Below are positions 32,642-40,851 of a stretch of DNA of 42,251 nucleotides, piece by piece (positions within the stretch are counted from its first letter, which is position 1; each line of letters opens with the position of its first letter). A program made the translations under genes and the position numbers. The DNA lies in the NCBI GenBank assembly GCA_002398875.1, contig DHCC01000041.1:57983-100233 (forward strand). The letters run 5' to 3'. Below the pieces are notes generated by a model. It was not told the origin of the DNA. It did no database searches and worked only from the letters and a program-made list of their open reading frames with translations. This DNA is from Bacteroidales bacterium UBA4912 (GTDB lineage Bacteria > Bacteroidota > Bacteroidia > Bacteroidales > Dysgonomonadaceae).

Positions 32642-34141
32642 ATGAGCAGCAAACAAGACAAAAACAAGATGAAGCCCTGGGTTGGCTGGTTACTATTTTT
32701 TGTTACAATAGGAGTAGTATTCCTGCTTGGTATGCTAGCAGCATCCATCACACAGCGAAGAGCAGAAATCACCAGTATGATGTACAACAGAATGGTTGAC
32801 ATCACCGGCATCGAATCGAGAAGTGAAGTTTTCGCAACTGACTTTCCACGTCAATATGAGTCTTGGACACAGACAGCTGACACCACTTTTCAAAGTGAGT
32901 TTAACGGCAGCAGTATAGTTGATGTTCTTGAACAACGCCCCGAAATGGTTATTCTATGGGCAGGCTACGCTTTCTCTAAAGATTACGGAACACCAAGAGG
33001 GCACATGAATGCAGTAGAAGATATAATACACACATTACGCACCGGTGCACCGATGACAGATGAGGAAGGACCTCAACCGGCTACCTGCTGGACCTGCAAG
33101 AGTCCTGATGTACCCCGAATGATGGACTCAGTTGGTGTTGCCGAATTTTACAACAAAACGTGGGCACACTGGGGGCATGAAATCGTGAATCCTATTGGTT
33201 GTGCCGACTGCCATAATGCTGAGACTATGGACCTACAAATCAGTCGCCCTGCTCTTATTGAAGGTTACGAATCTATGGGATTGAATATTCAGGAATCCAC
33301 ACATCAGGATATGCGTTCTCTTGCCTGTGCACAATGTCATGTTGAGTACTACTTCACACCCGAAGGCAAATATCTGATCTTCCCCTGGCATAACGGAATG
33401 ACAATGGAAGGAGCAGAGCAGTATTATGACAGCATACAGTTTGCAGACTACACACACGCTTTAAGCAAAGCACCCATTATTAAAGCACAGCATCCCGATT
33501 ACGAAATCTTTAAAACCGGAATCCATGCTCAAAGAGGTGTCTCCTGCGCCGATTGTCACATGCCCTACACTTCAGAAGGAGGTATAAAGTACAGCAGTCA
33601 CCATGTCAGAAGTCCCCTTGCCAGCATGAATAATACCTGCCAGGTGTGTCACCGAGAGACAGAAGAGGACTTGAGAAACTCAGTTTACGAACGTCAGCGC
33701 AGTGCTAATCAGATTCGTAATCTTGTTGAAAAAGAACTTTCCACTGCTCATCTCGAAGCACAATTTGCTTGGGAAAAGGGGGCAACAGAAGCTCAAATGA
33801 AAGATGCCCTGCAACTGATTCGTCAGTCACAATGGCGCTGGGATTACGCTGTAGCTTCACATGGAGGCTCATTCCATTCACCTGTTGAATTCCAAAGAAT
33901 ACTTTCATTGAGTCTCGACCGTGCACATAAAGCTCGTTTTGAGATTTCAAAAGTACTGGCAGAGCTTGGTTATACAGGTGATGTACCGCTGCCAGACATC
34001 TCAACAAAAGCAAAAGCGCAAAAATATATCGGACTAGATATGGAAATAGAAAGATCAAATAAGCAATATTTCCAGGAAACTGTAGTTCCCAAATGGTTGA
34101 AGACAGCTAAAAACAACAATAGACTTGTAAGTCTGAAGTAA
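32642..34141 (+). CDS. nrfA: Cytochrome c nitrite reductase catalytic subunit (ammonia-forming)
   Basis: A 499-residue pentaheme reductase converting nitrite to ammonium with six electrons. The catalytic heme site is CWTCK (Cys149, Cys152, Lys153), with four CxxCH sites at 187-191, 229-233, 302-306 and 333-337. The active-site Arg119 (GTPRGHMNA), Tyr near 236-237 (VEYYF) and Gln283/His284 (KAQHPDYE) are all present. The N-terminus has a membrane segment (about 12-35), probably an uncleaved anchor. It is fully intact. Confidence 0.96.
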   Translation: MSSKQDKNKMKPWVGWLLFFVTIGVVFLLGMLAASITQRRAEITSMMYNRMVDITGIESRSEVFATDFPRQYESWTQTADTTFQSEFNGSSIVDVLEQRPEMVILWAGYAFSKDYGTPRGHMNAVEDIIHTLRTGAPMTDEEGPQPATCWTCKSPDVPRMMDSVGVAEFYNKTWAHWGHEIVNPIGCADCHNAETMDLQISRPALIEGYESMGLNIQESTHQDMRSLACAQCHVEYYFTPEGKYLIFPWHNGMTMEGAEQYYDSIQFADYTHALSKAPIIKAQHPDYEIFKTGIHAQRGVSCADCHMPYTSEGGIKYSSHHVRSPLASMNNTCQVCHRETEEDLRNSVYERQRSANQIRNLVEKELSTAHLEAQFAWEKGATEAQMKDALQLIRQSQWRWDYAVASHGGSFHSPVEFQRILSLSLDRAHKARFEISKVLAELGYTGDVPLPDISTKAKAQKYIGLDMEIERSNKQYFQETVVPKWLKTAKNNNRLVSLK

Positions 34142-34190
34142 ATTTCAGGAGAAATATTTTACAGATTAGAAATCTACATAAATTTAATGA

Positions 34191-35507
34191 ATGAGTAGTT
34201 CTTCCCGCAAAATATGGGATCGTCCATGGGGATACCCAGAAGGTTTTATTGTTGCTGCAGGAGTAGTATTTGCCGGGATATTGCTGCAACTGACAACAGG
34301 TAAAATAAATCCTTTCCTTTTTGCTTATCCAGTAAATGTATTAATTGGAGCTCTTTTTATAACAGCACTTCTTTTAATACATTTTATCTTCAAAAACAAT
34401 AAAACAGTCAGGTGGCTGTCAGGTGTATACTCCACACTGCCGGCTATTGTTATACTGCTTATCCTTTGTGTTATCCTGGGATTCACACCTCAATCTTCTC
34501 ATACTGCAGAAGAGGGTCAACTACCAATAGACTTCTTTTCTACACTGGGATGGTACCAGTTGACAACTTCATGGCCTTTTATACTTATCTGTTTTTATTT
34601 ACTGACAATCTTAGGTTTTACTATACTCAAGCGTACAACCCATAAACAGGCTTGGAGAGATATAGGCTTTTACCTGAATCACCTGGGACTGTTCATCGCA
34701 TTACTTGGCGGGATATTGGGGAGTGCAGATCTGATGAGAATAACAATGACAGTTAGTGAAGGTAATGCTGAATGGCGTGGCACCACAAACAAGGGTGAAA
34801 TTATTGAGATGCCTTTAGCAATTCAGCTGGACTCATTTGTAATTGAAGAATATGAGCCTAAGCTTGTTGTAATAGACAGTCAGACAGGCAGAATATTGCC
34901 TGAATCTAAACCCGAAACGTATATGTATGAAGGCGTTGGAAGTAAAACCCAACTTGCCGGCATATCCATTGAAGTGACAGACTATCTGCCTAATGCAGCT
35001 ATTTTCAGAGACAGCACACATTCAAATGTTGTTCCTATGCTAATGGAAGGAGCTACAACAGCAATCAAAGTGACGGCTACACCTGAAGGTGTGAATCAGC
35101 CTGTAGAAGGCTGGATAAGCAACGGAAGTTATCTTTTTCCGTATAAAGTTTTACAAATAGATGAAAAAAGAAGTCTTGCCATGCCACCACAAGAGGTAAA
35201 AAAATACAGTTCTTCTGTAACTCTTTATACTGAAGAAGGTCATACAGAAAATGCTGTAATCGAAGTAAATAAGCCTTTATCGGTTAATAACTGGATGATT
35301 TATCAATACAGTTATGATGACTCGAAAGGCAAGTATTCTGACACTTCAGTATTTGAATTGGTTTATGACCCATGGCTAAAGATTGTATATTCCGGTATAT
35401 TTATGTTATTGACAGGCGCAATATTCCTTTTTGTAGCCGGACCTGTAAGAAAAAGCATTGAGGAAGAGGAATTAGAAGAAATAAAATCAGATAAAATTAA
35501 AGCATGA
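34191..35507 (+). CDS. resB: Cytochrome c biogenesis protein ResB
   Basis: A 438-residue membrane protein with several membrane segments (near the N-terminus, about 20-130 and 160-185, and one near the C-terminus, about 395-420) and a large periplasmic domain between. This is the ResB/Ccs1 layout of system II cytochrome c maturation. FYLNHLGLFIALLGGILGSADL and WMIYQYSYDD are family-like. With the following CcsA gene (4-bp ATGA overlap) it would attach heme to the Cys pairs of NrfH/NrfA. Its linkage to nrfHA is typical in Bacteroidetes. Confidence 0.88.
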   Translation: MSSSSRKIWDRPWGYPEGFIVAAGVVFAGILLQLTTGKINPFLFAYPVNVLIGALFITALLLIHFIFKNNKTVRWLSGVYSTLPAIVILLILCVILGFTPQSSHTAEEGQLPIDFFSTLGWYQLTTSWPFILICFYLLTILGFTILKRTTHKQAWRDIGFYLNHLGLFIALLGGILGSADLMRITMTVSEGNAEWRGTTNKGEIIEMPLAIQLDSFVIEEYEPKLVVIDSQTGRILPESKPETYMYEGVGSKTQLAGISIEVTDYLPNAAIFRDSTHSNVVPMLMEGATTAIKVTATPEGVNQPVEGWISNGSYLFPYKVLQIDEKRSLAMPPQEVKKYSSSVTLYTEEGHTENAVIEVNKPLSVNNWMIYQYSYDDSKGKYSDTSVFELVYDPWLKIVYSGIFMLLTGAIFLFVAGPVRKSIEEEELEEIKSDKIKA

Positions 35508-36289
35508 CCTGGGATTCGTTTATATATTTTTCGTTAGGATCAGTTTTTTTGTGGGTTATCAGTGATATTATTGCATATACAAGTAGAAAAAAAACCATAC
35601 CAATATTATTTAGAATTGCAGGACTTCTTTTATTTTCCATATTTATTGCCGGACTCTGGGCTTCTCTGGAGCGCCCTCCATTGCGCACAATGGGTGAAAC
35701 CCGACTTTGGTACTCATTCTTCCTCTCTTTAGCCGGATTACTAACATATCTCAGGTGGGATTATAAATGGATATTACCCTCCACAACTCTCCTTTCCTTA
35801 GTATTTATAATCGTAAATATTGCAAACCCGGATATACACAACAAAGTGCTTATGCCTGCACTTCAAAGTCCATGGTTTGCTCCACATGTTATAATTTACA
35901 TGTTTTCATACGCACTATTAGGTGCAGGAACGCTAATTGCAGTTTACTATCTGGTGAAGGAAAAACAGATTAGCAATACCAACAGAATTATGAATATGAC
36001 GGATAATATTGTTTACGCAGGATTTGCTTGTATTACATTAGGTATGCTAATGGGTGCAATATGGGCAAAAGAGGCATGGGGTCATTACTGGAGCTGGGAT
36101 CCTAAAGAAACATGGGCTGCAGCAACCTGGCTTGGATATCTTGTATATATACATTACCGACTCAAAAAGAGGTCATCCAACAGGACATCAATGATAATTC
36201 TGATCATTGCTTTTGTATTACTTCAAATCTGCTGGTACGGTGTAAACTATCTACCCTCGGCACAACAGAGCATACACACATATTCTTGA
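35504..36289 (+). CDS. ccsA: Cytochrome c biogenesis protein CcsA/CcsC-like (heme handling)
   Basis: A 261-residue polytopic protein with about eight membrane segments and the tryptophan-rich heme-binding motif WGHYWSWDPKETWAAATW (WWD domain). A conserved His in the neighbouring loops (FAPHVIIYMFSYALLGAG) would be a heme ligand. It overlaps resB by 4 bp, so ResB and CcsA are made together as the system II heme lyase, probably dedicated to nrfHA products. Confidence 0.9.
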   Translation: MTWDSFIYFSLGSVFLWVISDIIAYTSRKKTIPILFRIAGLLLFSIFIAGLWASLERPPLRTMGETRLWYSFFLSLAGLLTYLRWDYKWILPSTTLLSLVFIIVNIANPDIHNKVLMPALQSPWFAPHVIIYMFSYALLGAGTLIAVYYLVKEKQISNTNRIMNMTDNIVYAGFACITLGMLMGAIWAKEAWGHYWSWDPKETWAAATWLGYLVYIHYRLKKRSSNRTSMIILIIAFVLLQICWYGVNYLPSAQQSIHTYS

Positions 36290-36342
36290 AACTTATAACA
36301 TCCTATTTATTGAAAGAATCGTTGTATTATTTTCATTAATTT

Positions 36343-36361
36343 AAAAGAGAAATATTCTTTT
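36343..36361 (+). terminator. Weak hairpin after the nrf operon
   Basis: AAAAGA (36343-36348) and TCTTTT (36356-36361) can pair with a 7-nt loop, 53 nt after the ccsA stop, followed by AGCTTTT. It is AT-only in most pairs, so only a tentative terminator. Confidence 0.3.
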
Positions 36362-36371
36362 AGCTTTTAAA

Positions 36372-36404
36372 TTGAGTGCATCCAATTCAAAATGATTATT
36401 TTTG
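36372..36404 (+). promoter_or_regulatory. Putative promoter of glnN
   Basis: TTG at 36372-36374 and TATTTTTG at 36397-36404 (TAnnTTTG) are 22 nt apart. The -7 element ends 20 nt before the glnN start, giving a very short leader. Confidence 0.5.
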
Positions 36405-36424
36405 CATAAAATAAGAATAAAGCT

Positions 36425-38620
36425 ATGTCAACAATTCGTTTCAAAGCTGTAGTAGAAGCATCTAAAAGAGTACCCGTTGAAGTAGTAACTCCGGGACAAT
36501 TACCCTCAGAATATTTTGGTAAATATGTGTTCAACAGGACACAAATGTCGAAATATCTCTCCAAAGAGACAATGAAAACTGTTCTTGAAGCTATAGACCA
36601 AGGTGTAACTCTCCATCGTGAAATTGCTGACCATGTTGCTGCAGGAATGAAGATGTGGGCAATAGAAATGGGTGCTACTCATTACACACACTGGTTTCAA
36701 CCTTTAACAGAAGGTACTGCTGAAAAACATGATTCTTTCATAGATTATGTAAACGGACCCGGTGGTGGAATTATTGAACGATTTTCAGGCAAACTATTAG
36801 CGCAACAGGAACCGGATGCTTCAAGTTTTCCTAGCGGAGGTATCAGAAACACTTTTGAGGCAAGAGGTTATACTGCATGGGATCCATCATCACCTGCATT
36901 TATAATTGACGATACTTTGTGTATTCCTACAGTATTTATATCATACACAGGAGAGGCACTTGACTACAAAACACCTCTGCTCAAAGCCCTTTCGGCAGTT
37001 GACAAAGCTTCTGTTGAAGTATGTAAACTTTTCCATTCTGATGTAAAGAAGGTCTACTCTTTTTTAGGTTGGGAACAGGAGTTTTTTCTTGTTGACCAGG
37101 CTTTATATGCTGCAAGACCGGATTTAAGTCTGACAGATCGCACTCTAATGGGGCACGAAAGTGCAAAGAATCAGCAGCTTGAAGACCACTACTTTGGTGC
37201 AATACCTCCACGCGTGGCTTCTTTCATGCAAGAAGTTGAGTTTGAGTCCTATAAATATGGCATTCCTCTGAAAACCCGTCATAATGAAGTGGCTCCCAAC
37301 CAGTTTGAATTTGCCCCGATATATGGTGAAACAAACCTGGCAGTTGACCAAAATCTGCTTGTGATGTCACTTATGAATAAGATTGCTACAAAACATAATT
37401 TTAAATTACTGTTACACGAAAAACCTTTTGCAGGTGTTAACGGATCAGGAAAGCACAACAACTGGTCACTCTGTACAGATACCGGTATTGGGCTATTTAC
37501 TCCGGGTAAAACGGCAAACGAGAATCTTTTGTTCGTAACATTTCTTGTTAACACCCTGTTAGCTGTTTACAAACATAACGCTTTACTAAAAGCTTCGATT
37601 ATGTCGGCCAACAATGCACACCGGCTTGGAGCAAACGAAGCACCACCTGCTATTATATCAGTTTTTCTTGGCAAACAGATTTCAGCTGTACTCGATAAAA
37701 TTGAAAAAAGCTCAGATGATGATGATATAACAGTTGACGAATTAAAAAAAATGAAACTGGGTATAGCACATATACCTGAGGTTTTAATAGACAATACCGA
37801 TAGAAATCGCACATCACCCTTTGCTTTCACAGGCAACCGTTTTGAATTCAGGGCAGTAGGATCATCTGCTAATTGTTCATCTGCAATGACAGCTCTTAAT
37901 TCTGTTGTTGCTGCGCAGTTAATCGATTTCAGGAAAGAGATTGATCACAAAATGAAAAATGGTATGAAAAAGGAGGAAGCTATCTTTGATACTCTCCGTA
38001 GTTATATAAAAGAATCCAAACCCATCCGTTTTGAAGGTAACGGATACAGTGAAGAATGGAAAGAAGAGGCTGAAAAAAGGGGTCTTAACTGTGAAACAAG
38101 TGTTCCTCTAATTTATGATGCATATACATCTGAACAAACGATTGATATGTTTGAAAGTATTGGAGTACTAAATAATAAAGAACTCCATGCACGCAACGAG
38201 GTCAAATGGGAAACATACACGAAGAAAATCCAGATTGAAGCACGTGTTTTGGGTGATCTGTGCATGAATCATATTATTCCTGTAGCTACTGAATATCAGT
38301 CAATGCTACTTGACAACCTATATAAGATGAGGGCTGTTTTCGAGAAAGAAAAAGCTGATAAATTATCTAAAGAAGATGCAGCATTAATTGAAGAAATAGC
38401 CGACCATATCTCTGCAATTAAAACTAATGTAGATGATATGGTTGAAGCCCGTAAATCGGCAAACAAGCTAGAGGACGCACGCGAAAAAGCCATTGCTTAC
38501 CACGATAGTGTAAATGTCTATTTCAATGTTATCAGATATCACGTTGACAAATTGGAACTGATTGTTGATAATCAAATGTGGACTCTTCCTAAATACAGGG
38601 AACTGCTTTTCATAAGTTAA
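36425..38620 (+). CDS. glnN: Glutamine synthetase type III
   Basis: A 731-residue GSIII enzyme making glutamine from glutamate, ammonium and ATP. Length is typical of type III (versus about 450 for type I). Visible segments are the N-terminal STIRFKAVVEASKRVPVE, GGGIIERFSGK, FPSGGIRNTFEARGYTAWDP, LGWEQEFFLVD, KTRHNEVAPNQFEFAP, KHNNWSLCTDTG, NAHRLGANEAPPAIISVFLG and NRTSPFAFTGNRFEFRAVGSS. It is directly downstream of the nitrite-ammonification operon, so ammonium made by NrfA could be assimilated here; co-regulation is inference. Confidence 0.96.
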   Translation: MSTIRFKAVVEASKRVPVEVVTPGQLPSEYFGKYVFNRTQMSKYLSKETMKTVLEAIDQGVTLHREIADHVAAGMKMWAIEMGATHYTHWFQPLTEGTAEKHDSFIDYVNGPGGGIIERFSGKLLAQQEPDASSFPSGGIRNTFEARGYTAWDPSSPAFIIDDTLCIPTVFISYTGEALDYKTPLLKALSAVDKASVEVCKLFHSDVKKVYSFLGWEQEFFLVDQALYAARPDLSLTDRTLMGHESAKNQQLEDHYFGAIPPRVASFMQEVEFESYKYGIPLKTRHNEVAPNQFEFAPIYGETNLAVDQNLLVMSLMNKIATKHNFKLLLHEKPFAGVNGSGKHNNWSLCTDTGIGLFTPGKTANENLLFVTFLVNTLLAVYKHNALLKASIMSANNAHRLGANEAPPAIISVFLGKQISAVLDKIEKSSDDDDITVDELKKMKLGIAHIPEVLIDNTDRNRTSPFAFTGNRFEFRAVGSSANCSSAMTALNSVVAAQLIDFRKEIDHKMKNGMKKEEAIFDTLRSYIKESKPIRFEGNGYSEEWKEEAEKRGLNCETSVPLIYDAYTSEQTIDMFESIGVLNNKELHARNEVKWETYTKKIQIEARVLGDLCMNHIIPVATEYQSMLLDNLYKMRAVFEKEKADKLSKEDAALIEEIADHISAIKTNVDDMVEARKSANKLEDAREKAIAYHDSVNVYFNVIRYHVDKLELIVDNQMWTLPKYRELLFIS

Positions 38621-38654
38621 GTGTTTTGCAAAACGCCATGAAAATAAAATAATA

Positions 38655-38687
38655 TTTGGCTTGTTTAGATATTTTTATTTACCTTTG
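38655..38687 (+). promoter_or_regulatory. Best Bacteroidetes-type promoter in the window, upstream of the symporter gene
   Basis: TTTG at 38655-38658 and TACCTTTG at 38680-38687 are spaced by 21 nt, close to the -33/-7 consensus. Transcription would begin near 38693, about 165 nt before the symporter start, and would run through the hairpin at 38753-38784. Confidence 0.65.
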
Positions 38688-38752
38688 GCAAATCTAATAA
38701 CTTTACAAAAGAATAATTGAATATTTTTATATCAAGAAGTCCTAAAATATAG

Positions 38753-38784
38753 ACCAAACTTTAGAATATAAAGTTGGTTTTTTT
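38753..38784 (+). terminator. Intrinsic terminator-like hairpin within the symporter leader
   Basis: Left arm ACCAAACTTTA (38753-38763) pairs with TAAAGTTGGT (38769-38778) through a 5-nt loop with one bulged A, followed by a T run to 38784. It is about 60 nt downstream of the predicted start site and 74 nt before the gene. It could terminate a short RNA or act as an attenuator; it may also end the glnN message 130 nt after its stop. Confidence 0.6.
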
Positions 38785-38857
38785 GTTTGTCTTACACAGG
38801 CAAAATAAATTGGAAAGCGATCTTAATTTAACATAATAAAAACATAATTAAAAAACA

Positions 38858-40759
38858 ATGAGTGACTCGGGGTTTCTGACTATTGACTATATCATAGTTG
38901 GAATTTACATGCTTCTTCTTGTGAGTTTGGGCCTCTTCCTTTCGAGAACAAAGAAAGGAGAGGAGAAAACCGCAAATGATTATTTCCTAGCAGGAAACAA
39001 GCTCACATGGTGGGCTGTGGGTGCATCCCTTATAGCTGCGAACATTTCAGCAGAGCAGTTTATAGGGATGTCTGGATCAGGTTACAGTATTGGCATATCA
39101 ATAGCTGCTTATGAAATTATGGCAGCGGTAACACTTATTATTGTTGCCAAGTTCTTGTTGCCAATAATGTTAAAACAAAAAATTTATACAATTCCTCAGT
39201 TTCTGCGTGAGCGCTATAATGAGGGAGTAGGAGTTTCCTTTTCAATCTTCTGGTTATTCCTCTATGTTTTCGTTAATCTGACATCTGTAGCATGGCTTGG
39301 AGCGATAGCTATTGAGCAGATTCTGGGCTTTGAAGGATACAGGATGCAGATTGTTTTGGCTCTATTCATTATTGCAGGTATATATTCAATTTACGGCGGT
39401 CTTGCTTCTGTAGCATGGACAGATGTTCTGCAGGTGTTCTTCTTGGTAGGAGGTGGACTTGTCACAGCATACTTTGCACTTGAAGCGGTATCTGGAGAAG
39501 GCAAAGGAGCTTTAGACGGTTTGGCTATCATTTTCGACAAGGTCAAAAGCATACCCGATGACACCCACTTTAACATGATTGTGGATAAATCAAAATCGCC
39601 TGCAGCATTCAAGGACCTTCCCGGTCTCGCTGCCATAGTGGGAGGTGTTTGGTTGACAAATATTGGTTACTGGGGTTTTAATCAGTATATCATACAGAAA
39701 GGATTTGCGGCAAAAAGTACTAAAGAGGCACAGAAAGGGCTTATTTTTGCAGCTTTCTTGAAAATATTGATTCCTTTTATCGTAGTAATTCCTGGAGTTA
39801 CAGCTTATGTAATGTACAATTTCCCACAAGATATTCCTGGTATACAGCAAGGCTACTTCGACATGTCGGGAGCCATCAATGTTTCCGATGACGCTTATCC
39901 ATGGTTAATCAGAAATTTTGCACCTGCAGGTATCAAAGGTATTTCGTTTGCTGCACTCGCTGCAGCTGTAATATCATCTTTGGCATCAATGCTTAACTCT
40001 ACATCCACTATATTCACAATGGATATTTATAAACAGCATATAAAGAAAAATGCAACTGATAAACAGTTAGTGAAAATAGGACGAGTTACTGCTTTGCTGG
40101 CTTTAATCCTTGCTCTTATTGCTGTAGAACCGCTACTTGGAGGTCTTGATCAGGCATTCCAGTATATCCAGGAATATTCCGGATTTATTTACCCGGGTAT
40201 TATAGTTGTATTTGGTTTGGGTCTTTTATGGAAACGCGCTTCTTCCAAAGCTGCAATATGGACATCAATTCTTACCATACCTATGGGAGTATTGTTTAAA
40301 GTAGCTTTACCTGATATGCCTTTCCAGTTTAGAATGGGATATATTTTCATCATTCTCTTTATAATATTTGTTGCTATTACTTTTGTTGACAATAGCAAAG
40401 AGAAGACTGAATTACCTGCTGAAAAAGACAGGAAGAAAATGCTTAAATGGGCTAGAATTTCACTTGCAGCAGCAATTTTCTTTATTCTAAGTGCAGCTAT
40501 ACACAAAATATTGCTTGTAAGCGGTAGCACTAATGAGACTGTTATTTATCTTGAAAATATTGGTTTTGAAGCCTTCTTCTTCTTTGGCTCACTGATTCTC
40601 TCAGTATCGGTTTTCTTGTTCTCCAATTCAAATGATCCATACAAAGACAAACAGTCTGTGCCTATTAATTTAGATCTTTTTAAAACTGATAAGGCTTTTG
40701 CATTAGGCTCTTTGGCAATATGTGCAATGGTAACGATAATCTATGTTCTGCTTTGGTAA
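38858..40759 (+). CDS. Sodium/solute symporter (SSS family, SGLT-like)
   Basis: A 633-residue transporter with about 14-15 membrane segments. The sequence NDYFLAGNKLTWWAVGASLIAANISAEQFIGMSGSGY is the SSS core near the N-terminus, AGIYSIYGGLASVAWTDVLQ is the conserved fifth-helix region, and GISFAALAAAVISSLASMLNSTSTIFTMDIYK carries the sodium-site serines and threonines. Substrate is most likely a sugar or sugar derivative; the next gene is a secreted BNR_4 protein, suggesting a glycan setting. The C-terminal third has three or four further segments. Confidence 0.9.
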   Translation: MSDSGFLTIDYIIVGIYMLLLVSLGLFLSRTKKGEEKTANDYFLAGNKLTWWAVGASLIAANISAEQFIGMSGSGYSIGISIAAYEIMAAVTLIIVAKFLLPIMLKQKIYTIPQFLRERYNEGVGVSFSIFWLFLYVFVNLTSVAWLGAIAIEQILGFEGYRMQIVLALFIIAGIYSIYGGLASVAWTDVLQVFFLVGGGLVTAYFALEAVSGEGKGALDGLAIIFDKVKSIPDDTHFNMIVDKSKSPAAFKDLPGLAAIVGGVWLTNIGYWGFNQYIIQKGFAAKSTKEAQKGLIFAAFLKILIPFIVVIPGVTAYVMYNFPQDIPGIQQGYFDMSGAINVSDDAYPWLIRNFAPAGIKGISFAALAAAVISSLASMLNSTSTIFTMDIYKQHIKKNATDKQLVKIGRVTALLALILALIAVEPLLGGLDQAFQYIQEYSGFIYPGIIVVFGLGLLWKRASSKAAIWTSILTIPMGVLFKVALPDMPFQFRMGYIFIILFIIFVAITFVDNSKEKTELPAEKDRKKMLKWARISLAAAIFFILSAAIHKILLVSGSTNETVIYLENIGFEAFFFFGSLILSVSVFLFSNSNDPYKDKQSVPINLDLFKTDKAFALGSLAICAMVTIIYVLLW

Positions 40760-40790
40760 AACATTGCTGAGAATAGATATTAATAATATT

Positions 40791-40827
40791 AATCAAGCCA
40801 TAAAGATGAATGCTTTATGGCTTGATT
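40791..40827 (+). terminator. Strong hairpin terminator after the symporter gene
   Basis: A perfect 15-bp inverted repeat (AATCAAGCCATAAAG at 40791-40805, CTTTATGGCTTGATT at 40813-40827) with a 7-nt loop, 31 nt after the symporter stop, followed by T-rich sequence (TGTGTTTT). It should separate the symporter from the BNR_4 gene that begins 25 nt later. Confidence 0.8.
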
Positions 40828-40851
40828 TGTGTTTTAAGTTTTAATTTATCT

